This document shows positions 27,391 through 36,802 of a DNA stretch of 64,000 bases, one piece after another. The first letter of the stretch is position 1; each line of letters begins with the position of its first letter. The position numbers and the translations under genes were made by a program. Origin of the DNA: Thorsellia kenyensis (GTDB lineage Bacteria > Pseudomonadota > Gammaproteobacteria > Enterobacterales > Thorselliaceae); assembly GCF_042432445.1 (NCBI RefSeq), contig NZ_JBHLXE010000013.1:145219-209218 (forward strand), given 5' to 3'. A model generated the notes under the pieces. That model made no database searches and was not told the origin of the DNA. It saw only the letters and a program-made list of their open reading frames with translations.

Positions 27391-30300
27391 TTACAAATCC
27401 ATTGCTAATTCATTATTAAATAATCCACTGGCTAAGGATTGTAATGGGATAGATGAATATAAAGAAACCCCATCAGATAATATTTTAACTTCATCATTGA
27501 TTGCAATATTAACTAATTCATCCTTATTTATCTCTAACTCGGAACCATCTACTAATAAATCGTCTTGGTTCAATTGATAAAAGTCAAATTCATCACCAGA
27601 GTCTAACTTCAGATGATCCCCTGTATTCATCTGAATATTGTTGTGTATTGAAGCAAAAACATGATCCACATCAGCATTTTTCTCATTATTTTCAACAACA
27701 AGTGACAAAACCTCATCAATCATATTATCAAAAGATGTTATCGTCTGGCCTGTTGACTCTACAGTAAGAGTAAATTGAGATTGATTTGTAGAATCATAGG
27801 GTAAATACATTGATATGTCATTTTCTAAACTAGATTTTATCAATAAATCATACGTCGCATCTTGTAATGCTTGCATCTCTAGTGACCAATTTCCCTCTTC
27901 ATCTATCACTGTTTGCCCATAGATTATTCTGCTATCTTTACTGGTCACAGTGACTGTAGCATTTGGGGTTCCAACCCCAATTAACTTAGGCGTATTATCA
28001 TTTGTTATCCCTTGATTCAATACTGGGATCACTGATCCTGTTCCTTCTTTTTCACTGTAAAGTACTTTCGCCTCTACAATATTATCCACTGCATGAAATG
28101 TATTACCGGACATAATATCTTCGCTGCCATTACCTCGCATTTTAACAATGGTACTTATTTCATGAACACCGGCTAAGAGGCCTTTCGGTAAATTCAGCGT
28201 CCAACTTCCATTAACTACAGATGCTTTTCCTAAAAGTGCACCATTATCAAAAATCTCTACTATTAATGCATCACGTGGAGCATTCCCAGCAATTTTAGTC
28301 GCAAATTTCTTACCTTCAACTAAACCCCCTGTGAAAAGATGATCTTTACCATTAATGTTTTGGATAATATATGGATAGCCATAAGGCTGCTGTATCCCTG
28401 TTTCGACTTCAACGACGTAAGGCCTACTAGGTTGGGATTCATTACCTGCTTTATCCAGCATTGTCACAGTTAAATCATATGTTCCTGCGGGTAAAATGAC
28501 TTCTTGCACTTGCCATTTGCCACTATTGTCTGCAACCACTTCAGCGATTAAGCTATGGTATCCCCTCACATTCCCATAAATCAGCACTGTAGCGCCTTTT
28601 TCTGCTTTGCTGCCCCTAATTTCCAATCGATTATCTATTGTACTACCACCATTTTTCACTATCCCTGATGGCAACCCAAGATTTTCAATCACGCTATCTA
28701 TTTTCGGAGTTGGGGGTATCTTCGTATCTACTGTGAAGGTAAATTGGGATTGATTACTTGGTATATAAGGCAAACTGATTGAGTTCTCATTTTGTAAACT
28801 AGATTTTATCAATAAATCATGCGTAGCATCTTTTAATGCAGGCATCTGTAGTGACCAATTTCCCTCTTCATCTATCACTGTTTGCCCATAGATTATTCTG
28901 CCATCTTTACTGGTCACAGTGACTGTCGCATTTGGGGTTCCAACCCCAATTAATTTAGGCGTATTATCATTTGTTATCCCTTGATTCAATACTGGGATCA
29001 CTGATCCTGTCACCCCTTTTTCACTGTAAAGTACTTTCGCCTCTACAATATTATCAACTGCATGAAATGTATTACCGGACATAATATCTTCGCTGCCATT
29101 ACCTCGCATTTTAACAATGGTACTTATTTCATGAACACCTGCTAAGAGGCCTTTCGGTAAATTCAGCGTCCAACTTCCATTAACTACAGATGCTTTTCCT
29201 AAAAGTGCACCATTATCAAAAATCTCTACTATTAATGCATCACGTGGAGCATTCCCAGCAATTTTAGTCGCAAATTTCTTACCTTCAACTAACCCCCCTG
29301 TGAAAAGATGATCTTTACCATTAATGTTTTGGATAATATATGGATAGCCATAAGGCTGCTGTATCCCTGTTTCGACTTCAACGACGTAAGGCTTACTAGG
29401 TTGGGATTCATTACCTGCTTTATCCAGCATTGTCACAGTTAAATCATATGTTCCTGCGGGTAAAATGACTTCTTGCACTTGCCATTTGCCACTATTGTCT
29501 GCAACCACTTCAGCGATTAAGCTATGATATCCCCTCACACTCCCATAAATCAGCACTGTAGCGCCTTTTTCTGCTTTGCTGCCCCTAATTTCCAATCGAT
29601 TATCTATTGTACTACCACCATTTTTCACTATCCCTGATGGCAACCCAAGATTTTCAATCACGCTATCTATTTTCGGAGTTGGGGGTATTTTCGTATCTAC
29701 TGTAAAGGTAAATTGGGATTGATTACTTGGTATATAAGGCAAACCGATTGAGTTCTCATTTTGTAAACTAGATTTTATCAATAAATCATGCGTAGCATCT
29801 TTTAATGCAGGCATCTCTAGTGACCAATTTCCCTCTTCATCTATCACTGTTTGCCCATAGATTATTCTGCCATCTTTACTGGTCACAGTGACTGTCGCAT
29901 TTGGGGTTCCAACCCCAATTAACTTAGGCGTATTATCATTTGTTATCCCTTGATTCAATACTGGGATCACTGATCCTGTCCCTTCTTTTTCACTGTAAAG
30001 TACTTTCGCCTCTACAATATTATCCACTGCATGAAATATATTACTGGACATAATATCTTCGCTGCCATTACCTCGCATTTTAACAATGGTACTTATTTCA
30101 TGAACACCTGCTAAGAGGCCTTTCGGTAAATTCAGCGTCCAGCTTCCATTTATTACAGATGCTTTTCCTAAAAGTGCACCATTATCAAAAATCTCTACTA
30201 TTAATGCATCACGTGGAGCATTCCCAGCAATTTTAGTCGCAAATTTCTTACCTTCAACTAAACCCCCTGTGAAAAGATGATCTTTACCATTAATGTTTTG

Positions 30301-30969
30301 GATAATATATGGATAGCCATAAGGCTGCTGTATCCCTGTTTCGACTTCAACGACGTAAGGCTTACTAGGTTGGGATTCATTACCTGCTTTATCCAGCATT
30401 GTCACAGTTAAATCATATGTTCCTACGGGTAAAATGACTTCTTGCACTTGCCATTTGCCACTATTGTCTGCAACCACTTCAGCGATTAAGCTATGATATC
30501 CCCTCACATTCCCATAAATCAGCACTGTAGCGCCTTTTTCTGCTTTGCTGCCCCTAATTTCCAATCGATTATCTATTGTACTGCCGCCATTTTTCACTAT
30601 CCCTGATGGCAACCCAAGATTTTCAATCACGCTATCTATCGTAGGAGTTGATGGTATTTTTGTATCTACTGTGAGGGTAAATTTGATTTGATGTGTTGAA
30701 TCATTAAATAATTTTGAAGTTATTAATAAATCATACGTCGAATCTTTTAATGCTGGCATCTCTAGTGACCAATTCCCATGACTATCAATGAGTGTTTGTC
30801 CATACGTTATCCTGCCATCTTTACTAGTTACTGTCACTGTGTCATTTGGGGCCCCGACTCCAATTAATTTAGGGGTATTGCCATTTGTTATCCCTTGATT
30901 AAATATTTGAAGAATTTTATCACTATTATTATTTACCATATCAATCGCATTAAGATTTCTTAAGCTCAT
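27391..30969 (-). CDS. Large Ig-like tandem-repeat protein, putative secreted adhesin
   Basis: This 1192-aa protein is built almost wholly of bacterial Ig-like domains in the order A-B-C three times, then a last A and a unique C-terminus. A carries NTPKLIGVGTPNATVTVTSK and DEEGNWSLEMPAL. B carries GSTIDNRLEIRGSKAEKGA and GTYDLTVTMLDKAGNESQP. C carries KIAGNAPRDALIVEIFDNG. The acidic C-terminal 130 residues (ITSFDNMIDEVLSLVVENN...) are not repeated. The N-terminus (MSLRNLNAIDMVNNN) has no Sec signal peptide or membrane segment, and I see no RTX nonapeptides, so its export route is unclear. It could be type I secreted, carried by the neighbouring barrel proteins, or an N-terminally truncated adhesin. 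Its own AGGA ribosome site and following hairpin suggest a separate transcript. Confidence 0.75.
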   Translation of the reverse strand: MSLRNLNAIDMVNNNSDKILQIFNQGITNGNTPKLIGVGAPNDTVTVTSKDGRITYGQTLIDSHGNWSLEMPALKDSTYDLLITSKLFNDSTHQIKFTLTVDTKIPSTPTIDSVIENLGLPSGIVKNGGSTIDNRLEIRGSKAEKGATVLIYGNVRGYHSLIAEVVADNSGKWQVQEVILPVGTYDLTVTMLDKAGNESQPSKPYVVEVETGIQQPYGYPYIIQNINGKDHLFTGGLVEGKKFATKIAGNAPRDALIVEIFDNGALLGKASVINGSWTLNLPKGLLAGVHEISTIVKMRGNGSEDIMSSNIFHAVDNIVEAKVLYSEKEGTGSVIPVLNQGITNDNTPKLIGVGTPNATVTVTSKDGRIIYGQTVIDEEGNWSLEMPALKDATHDLLIKSSLQNENSIGLPYIPSNQSQFTFTVDTKIPPTPKIDSVIENLGLPSGIVKNGGSTIDNRLEIRGSKAEKGATVLIYGSVRGYHSLIAEVVADNSGKWQVQEVILPAGTYDLTVTMLDKAGNESQPSKPYVVEVETGIQQPYGYPYIIQNINGKDHLFTGGLVEGKKFATKIAGNAPRDALIVEIFDNGALLGKASVVNGSWTLNLPKGLLAGVHEISTIVKMRGNGSEDIMSGNTFHAVDNIVEAKVLYSEKGVTGSVIPVLNQGITNDNTPKLIGVGTPNATVTVTSKDGRIIYGQTVIDEEGNWSLQMPALKDATHDLLIKSSLQNENSISLPYIPSNQSQFTFTVDTKIPPTPKIDSVIENLGLPSGIVKNGGSTIDNRLEIRGSKAEKGATVLIYGNVRGYHSLIAEVVADNSGKWQVQEVILPAGTYDLTVTMLDKAGNESQPSRPYVVEVETGIQQPYGYPYIIQNINGKDHLFTGGLVEGKKFATKIAGNAPRDALIVEIFDNGALLGKASVVNGSWTLNLPKGLLAGVHEISTIVKMRGNGSEDIMSGNTFHAVDNIVEAKVLYSEKEGTGSVIPVLNQGITNDNTPKLIGVGTPNATVTVTSKDSRIIYGQTVIDEEGNWSLEMQALQDATYDLLIKSSLENDISMYLPYDSTNQSQFTLTVESTGQTITSFDNMIDEVLSLVVENNEKNADVDHVFASIHNNIQMNTGDHLKLDSGDEFDFYQLNQDDLLVDGSELEINKDELVNIAINDEVKILSDGVSLYSSIPLQSLASGLFNNELAMDL
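28012..30894 (-). repeat. Three tandem near-identical ~969-bp units inside the Ig-repeat gene
   Basis: Units begin (minus strand, at codons for GITN) at 30894, 29949 and 28980, with a partial fourth unit at 28011. Spacings are 945, 969 and 969 bp. Units 2 and 3 differ by only a few bases, and unit 1 is divergent only in its first Ig domain. This homogeneity implies recent duplication or gene conversion and makes the copy number prone to change and to misassembly. Confidence 0.95.
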
Positions 30970-31384
30970 ATAATTTTCCTATAATTTAAAACAACAATTT
31001 TACTTTGTGAAAAAAGATAATTATTCAATCTAAGCCTAATTAATGTTAAATACGCATTGTAATCAATGCTATATACATTAATAATTTTATTGCATAGACG
31101 AAATTAATCTAAAAAATTAACCCAAACATATTTTTACTTACAAAATGTAATTTAATCACACAAGATGTCAATTTAAAAGCACTTTTGCCATAAAATTCGA
31201 TTATAGACGCTTCAAAATAATATTTCGGTTTTTACATGTAAAACTAGTGAATTACAGCGGTGAATTAATTGAGATAGGAAAATTTTGTGAATTAACAAGG
31301 AAATTATTTAAACCAATTTTTTAGAGTGCCATTTAATGCATAACATAGATACTATTCAATAAACTAGAAGGCCTCTAATTAATG
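30970..31384. other. Non-coding gap upstream of the Ig-repeat gene
   Basis: This is an AT-rich stretch without a credible ORF. It should hold the promoter of the Ig-repeat gene on the minus strand. No repeat or clear operator is seen. Confidence 0.4.
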
Positions 31385-31429
31385 AAAAAACCTCATTTAT
31401 GATTTAATCAACCATAAATGAGGTTTTTT
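31385..31429 (-). terminator. Terminator after the 1668-aa gene
   Basis: A perfect 17-bp stem (core CCTCATTTATG / CATAAATGAGG) has an A-run and a T-run on its two sides, 44 bp beyond the stop codon. It is a strong intrinsic terminator on either strand. Confidence 0.9.
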
Positions 31430-31472
31430 ATTCAAACATAATGGACTATGTCAATTTACAATGCTAGCGTGA

Positions 31473-34400
31473 CTATTGGCTTCTGGTTTTACCTGTTTGG
31501 TAAATAATACACGCTGCATTTGTTAGCTGCTCAGGATTAGTGGATACAAACCAATCTCCAAACGCATTATTTCCTGTGTAAATCGGTTGTTTGGTTGTAG
31601 CATGCTTACTTTTCGTCCAAAGATAGTTTCCTGATTTTTGGAAAGCATTTGGAGAAAGTAATTTACCTGTCAAAGGATCAGCTAATTTATAATTATCCAG
31701 ATTACCCCATTGGCTAAAGTAGTCACCACTAGGGAAGTTATAAACAGTATTATATCCTTCAGCAGAATTATTAGCACCTAAGCTTTGTAAGTCATTTTCA
31801 GGATCGACAGGGACAGTCGTCATATCTAGTCGATTCGGTAATTGAGCTTGCTCATACCCTTCACGTTTAAAATTAGCACATAGATTTTGCGCCTGAGTGA
31901 AAGTATACCCTCTAGCTCCGCCACTTAACTCTTGATAGTTCAATAACCATTTGTTAATTGAGAAGGTATGGGTTCTTCTTTGAGCACCGCTAATTGCCGT
32001 AACTTTTAATATATGACCTTTCGGTGGCTTCGCTAATAATACAACTAATCCATCAGATGTCACAGAGACATACTTATTAAATGAAGGGAAGTTAGGTTTA
32101 GCGATTTGCCCACCTTCAACCTGCCAAGTCCAGTTACGGTTATTAGTAATATTATTACTATTAAAGCGATCCGAGCCTGGCTCATCTTCGGCAAACAAGT
32201 TAAAGGCAGCTCCGTTAAAACCAACACTTGGGAATCCTTTACCTAATTCATATTTAGTAGGAAATCCTATTTGTGTTTTGGGATAACTATTATTCGTTAA
32301 CTTAATTCCGGCCATGAGAGCCTCCTTATAAGGAGGTTGTTCGGGCACAAAACCATTTGAGTAAACAACACAAGACGTATTGAGTAATTGATTAGAGTTA
32401 GGTGTAGAGAACCAGTCACCATACGCACCATTACTCGTATAAATCGGCTTGCCTGTTTTTTCATGGTGGCTACGAGTCCACTGATAATAACCACTTCTTG
32501 GGAATGCATTCATAGAAAGATGCTTACCTGTTTCAGGACTTGCTGCACGGTAATTATCTAGTCTGCCCCACTGGCTATAAAAGTCGGTGCTAGGATAAGT
32601 ATAAATGGTACTAAATCCTTCAGCTGAACCACCTGCCCCTTTACTCTGCAAGTCATTTTCAGGATCGGCTGGTACTGAGGTTAAATCCAAGACGCTTGGT
32701 AAAAAGGCTTGTCCTAACCCCTCCTTTTTATAATTATGACATAGATTTTTTGCATCAAGTAAATTATAGGTTTTTGCTCCACCGCTTAATTCCTGGTAGT
32801 TTAACATCCATTTATCAATAGTAAATGTATGTTTTTTTAACTGTATGCTATTAAGTGCGGTCACTTCTATCACATAATCCTTAGGAGGTTTAGCAAACAA
32901 TATCACTTGTCCCTCATATGAGACTGAAGCATAGGCATTTTTCGATGGCTGAGTACTGGTTGCAAATTCCCCTCCGTTAATTTTCCAGCTCCACTGACGA
33001 TTATTGCTTAAGTTATTACTGTTAAAATAAGACATACCCGGTTTATCTTCAGCAAATAGGTTAAAAGTCGCCCCATTGAATCCTACATTAGGAAAACCTT
33101 TACCATGCTCATGCTCTGGATTAAAACCGATTTGAGTCTTAGGATATCCATTATAAGTCAGTTTAATACCCGCCATATGATCTTTCATCAACTCGGGTGT
33201 TGATGGCACACGCTCATCAAGATAGACGATACAAGCCGCATTAAGCTTCTGATTAGAGTTAGGATTAGCAAACCAGTCGCCGTAAATACTATTACCCGTG
33301 TGGATCCCTTGACCTATTCTTGGGTGGCTATCTCTTGACCATTGATAACTTCCTGATCTGACAAATGACGTTATTCCAGTCAGTTTACCAGTATTTACAT
33401 CTGCTATCCTATAGTCATCTAATCTCCCCCATTGACTATAAAGATCGGAGCTTGGGAATTTATATACCTGAGCATAACCTTGAGATGAACCAGCACCTTT
33501 ACTTCTTAAATCATTAGCAGGATCAACTGGAATGGCTGTTAAATCAGCTAAACTTGGTAAATAAGCCTGCTTAATGTCATCTCGTTTAAAATCATGACAC
33601 ATTTTTTGTGCTTCGAGCAAAGTAAACGTTCTCGCTCCCCCACCATTATTCAATTCTCTAAAACTTATCACCCACTTATCTAAAGTGAAAGAGTGAGTTT
33701 TTCGATGTTGACCATTCACAGCAGTTATCTTGATAACTTTATTTCTAGGTGGTTTTTTTAACAAAATAACTTGGCCTTGATAAGAAACGGAAACATATTC
33801 ATTTTTGGACGGTTGAGTATTAGTTGCTATCTCCCCCCCATCTACTTTCCAACTCCATTGACGGTTTCTACTGATATTGTTACTGTTAAAATAAGACGTA
33901 CCAGGCTTATCTTCAGCAAATAAATTAAATATTGCGCCATTAAATCCTATGGTTGGAAAACCCTCGCCATATTTATGCTCGGTTGGGATCCCTACATTAC
34001 GATTTGTATACACGTTATTTGTTAATTTAATCCCAGCCATTGGTCCTTCTATATAATCCGGCTCCTCTGGCATGAAATTATCAGAATAGATTATACAGGC
34101 AGCATTTAACATCATATTAGAATTTGGTGTAGCAAGCCAATCACCATAACCAACATTCCCAGCATACATTGCCTGCCCTGTTCTTTGATGAGTATCTCTT
34201 GTCCACATATATCGACCACTATTTCTAAATGACCTTGTAGTTGTGATACCTCCCGAGACTAAGTTCGGTGTTCTATAGTAAATTAGATTCCCCCATTGAC
34301 TATAGAAATCATTACTTGGGAAGTTATAAATAGTTTTTCTTCCTTCACTGGAGCCATTTGCACCTTTACTGCGTAAATCATTTCTAGGATCGACTGTAAC

Positions 34401-36479
34401 AGAAGTTAAATCTTCTATTGTAGGTAACACTGCATTCGCGACATCTTCTCGTCTAAAATCACGACAAAGTGCCTCTGCATTTAAGAAATTATATGTTTTT
34501 ATTCCTTTACTTAATTCATCAAACGTAAGCAACCATTTATTAATGGTAAAAGAGTGATTTCTTACAATCGTTGGATCAGCTTTGTTAGTTGCAGTTATTC
34601 TAACGACACTATTTCTAGGTGGTATTTTTAATAATGTCACCATCCCTGTTTCGTCAACAGAAGCAGATTTTTCATTCTGAACGACTTTCCAAGTCCAATT
34701 TTGTCTATTAGTTGTTATATTAAAGTTTTCCGCAAATAATCGGAAATTAGCTCCAGCAAACCCTGTGGTAGGGTACCCTCTACCATATTGAGGTATAATG
34801 GGAAACGACCCACCGTAATTATATTGAACTAATCGAATACCAAACATATCATTTTCTTCACCATACAAATTAGTATCTTTTTCAGCCCAATTTCCTTTCA
34901 ATCCAAAACCGTCAAACGCTTCAATACGTAATTTAATAACATTTCCAACAATTCCTTCTTGATTATCAACGTCCAGACGAAGTGAATTTCTTTCTATATC
35001 TATGGGTCCTGAATCTGGTGCAGGAACAGGATTATCATAATCAGGAATGTTAGTAGGATCAGTGACAATATATCCTTCTTTTAAAACAACCTCTTCAGCC
35101 CCTTCTTCTTCCTGATTAATAGTGTAGGACCATTTATAATAGGATGCGTCATAAGATTTAGTACTGTTACTTGGTGTGTAGCGATACGTTGCAAAAATAG
35201 GCTCACCAATTAAAGGCCAATCGGTTAGTTTGATATTGGAAACTTGAGGTCTTACTAACGGCTCAATTTTTTCTTCAAATTCATCCAATTTATGGGTTTT
35301 AATATTTCCAGCAATTGGAATAGCATCTTGCTCAGAACGCCTAAGTGGCAAAATAGAAAACTCAGCCACATGACCGATATCATCGAGACTTAGCACCAGT
35401 GTTTTACTTTGTGTTAATGTGACTAATTCACTTAAGGCTGCCTTATTTTCTTCTAAAGTGAGTGTTTCATCATATTGATTAGCAACATATCGCGACTCTT
35501 CACTGTCACCCCATACGTACACTGAATGATCATAAATATCAGAGATTAATGATGGAAACGTATCAGGAAAAGGATAAAAATCGTAGGTTATTTCTAACGT
35601 CTGACCTGGTGAGTATATACCGGAAATAGAAATATTATCTATGCGTGGTCGTTCTGGATTTGGTTGTACTTTTCCTCCTCCTGTACCTTGCTTAATGGTA
35701 TTTTTTTCACCTTGCACCGTAGCTAGACTATTTGGATTATTTAACACAATTCCAGGATTAGAGGGCGGTAACTGCTCATAAAAATAGTTCAAGTCCCAAA
35801 TCTTAATTGGCTTACCATCTCGGGGTTGGCCTATCTCAGATTTTGGAGTGTAAGTCACACCTATGTATTTACCTAATGCTGCCTCAGGAATTTTCACTGC
35901 AGTAGTAAATTTACCACTCAGTGGAATTTCATTTGGAATTTCATTATTGGTATTAAATGAAGTGCTCTCAGTACTTGCTGTTGAATTGGCCGGAATTATC
36001 GCCTCTGGGTACCTTTTATTAATACTGATGGCAACATTTTCTATTTCTTCCCAGCTTTTAATTAAAGAAATATCTGGGGTATCAATAATAAACCATTCAA
36101 CTATATGATCTGTCGATGTAGAGCAAGCATCTTCATCAAAATCATCATATGAAAAAAATTTTTCCCATTGAGTATTTACCTTAGAAGAGGAAGTATTTTG
36201 TTCAACATTTTTCGTAATTTGCCCACATGAGTTATCATAAAAACCTATAATGGAACCTACCGTAGGTATTCTTCGGCCATGTTCATCAAAAGCTCCCCTA
36301 TTTCCCTCTTCTGGTGAACGGTACATCAAAGTCCCAATTGATTTCATATAAGGATAAAATCCTAATATTTCTGAGTCATTTGTTGATTTACTGAGTGTAT
36401 CAGCAAAAACTCCTCTAGAAAAAATCAAGGTGATTAAAATCATTAATATATATCTAAGTGAAAAATGATTAGTTGACAT
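31473..36479 (-). CDS. SinI/Zir-type exoprotein fused to four Ig/C-type-lectin-like adhesin modules
   Basis: This 1668-aa secreted protein has a signal peptide (about 1-26, ending RGVFA). Residues 30-235 match the N-terminal domain of the nearby 375-396-aa exoproteins: ILGFYPYMKSIG, then ALGKYIGVTYTPKSEIGQP and IKIWDL. A GTGGGKVQPNPERP linker and two Ig-like regions follow to about residue 540. Then four modules start at residues 545, 814, 1102 and 1389. Each is an Ig-like domain (GFPTxGFNGAxFNLFAED, then KPPxxxVIKITA) followed by a lectin-like domain (LCxxFKRE, LPSxxDLTxVPVDPxNDL, YSQWGxLDxY, AACIVY). Such pairs occur in intimin/invasin passengers, but there is no barrel here. It follows the 895-aa barrel operon but after a terminator, so it is a separate transcript. 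Confidence 0.8.
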   Translation of the reverse strand: MSTNHFSLRYILMILITLIFSRGVFADTLSKSTNDSEILGFYPYMKSIGTLMYRSPEEGNRGAFDEHGRRIPTVGSIIGFYDNSCGQITKNVEQNTSSSKVNTQWEKFFSYDDFDEDACSTSTDHIVEWFIIDTPDISLIKSWEEIENVAISINKRYPEAIIPANSTASTESTSFNTNNEIPNEIPLSGKFTTAVKIPEAALGKYIGVTYTPKSEIGQPRDGKPIKIWDLNYFYEQLPPSNPGIVLNNPNSLATVQGEKNTIKQGTGGGKVQPNPERPRIDNISISGIYSPGQTLEITYDFYPFPDTFPSLISDIYDHSVYVWGDSEESRYVANQYDETLTLEENKAALSELVTLTQSKTLVLSLDDIGHVAEFSILPLRRSEQDAIPIAGNIKTHKLDEFEEKIEPLVRPQVSNIKLTDWPLIGEPIFATYRYTPSNSTKSYDASYYKWSYTINQEEEGAEEVVLKEGYIVTDPTNIPDYDNPVPAPDSGPIDIERNSLRLDVDNQEGIVGNVIKLRIEAFDGFGLKGNWAEKDTNLYGEENDMFGIRLVQYNYGGSFPIIPQYGRGYPTTGFAGANFRLFAENFNITTNRQNWTWKVVQNEKSASVDETGMVTLLKIPPRNSVVRITATNKADPTIVRNHSFTINKWLLTFDELSKGIKTYNFLNAEALCRDFRREDVANAVLPTIEDLTSVTVDPRNDLRSKGANGSSEGRKTIYNFPSNDFYSQWGNLIYYRTPNLVSGGITTTRSFRNSGRYMWTRDTHQRTGQAMYAGNVGYGDWLATPNSNMMLNAACIIYSDNFMPEEPDYIEGPMAGIKLTNNVYTNRNVGIPTEHKYGEGFPTIGFNGAIFNLFAEDKPGTSYFNSNNISRNRQWSWKVDGGEIATNTQPSKNEYVSVSYQGQVILLKKPPRNKVIKITAVNGQHRKTHSFTLDKWVISFRELNNGGGARTFTLLEAQKMCHDFKRDDIKQAYLPSLADLTAIPVDPANDLRSKGAGSSQGYAQVYKFPSSDLYSQWGRLDDYRIADVNTGKLTGITSFVRSGSYQWSRDSHPRIGQGIHTGNSIYGDWFANPNSNQKLNAACIVYLDERVPSTPELMKDHMAGIKLTYNGYPKTQIGFNPEHEHGKGFPNVGFNGATFNLFAEDKPGMSYFNSNNLSNNRQWSWKINGGEFATSTQPSKNAYASVSYEGQVILFAKPPKDYVIEVTALNSIQLKKHTFTIDKWMLNYQELSGGAKTYNLLDAKNLCHNYKKEGLGQAFLPSVLDLTSVPADPENDLQSKGAGGSAEGFSTIYTYPSTDFYSQWGRLDNYRAASPETGKHLSMNAFPRSGYYQWTRSHHEKTGKPIYTSNGAYGDWFSTPNSNQLLNTSCVVYSNGFVPEQPPYKEALMAGIKLTNNSYPKTQIGFPTKYELGKGFPSVGFNGAAFNLFAEDEPGSDRFNSNNITNNRNWTWQVEGGQIAKPNFPSFNKYVSVTSDGLVVLLAKPPKGHILKVTAISGAQRRTHTFSINKWLLNYQELSGGARGYTFTQAQNLCANFKREGYEQAQLPNRLDMTTVPVDPENDLQSLGANNSAEGYNTVYNFPSGDYFSQWGNLDNYKLADPLTGKLLSPNAFQKSGNYLWTKSKHATTKQPIYTGNNAFGDWFVSTNPEQLTNAACIIYQTGKTRSQ
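31476..34847 (-). repeat. Four tandem ~860-bp adhesin modules in the 1668-aa gene
   Basis: Module starts (minus strand) are 34847, 34040, 33176 and 32315, each beginning at an M-x-G-I-[KR]-L motif. Modules 2-4 are close to each other, and module 1 is the most divergent. Unlike the 969-bp units of the neighbouring Ig gene, these have clearly drifted, so they are older duplications. Confidence 0.85.
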
Positions 36480-36652
36480 TTATTTACTTCCCATCGTCTA
36501 TAAACAATCCATGTACAAGAAAAAATACCTTCAAGATTAGGTAAATAATGAAACATTTTCATATCAGGTTAGCATTTCATTCAATTCCATTGAGTTAGCT
36601 TGGTAAAACCTACTTAGTCAGCCGAGTTAATCGCAATTTCTTCATCTTTACA

Positions 36653-36712
36653 AAAAAGCCTGTTCCCTGATGCGTAAAATCAAATGACAGGTAACAGGCT
36701 TTTAAAAAATAC
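36653..36712 (-). terminator. Terminator of the first barrel/exoprotein operon
   Basis: A 16-position stem (AAAAGCCTGTTCCCTG against its complement, one mismatch) gives six T residues on the minus strand. It separates the last 375-aa exoprotein gene from the 1668-aa gene. Confidence 0.85.
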
Positions 36713-36802
36713 CTAAGAAAATCTCTTTAGTACTATTTATTTTTATTAGTGAAAAATAAATAAAGCCTAGGCATATTTTCAAATAAACTTAACCTACATT
36801 AT

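Noticed and set aside
28012..30894. Long regular repeats considered as a CRISPR array or a mobile-element cluster
   Set aside because: The 969-bp units are in one open reading frame and encode Ig-like domains; there are no short repeats with unique spacers.
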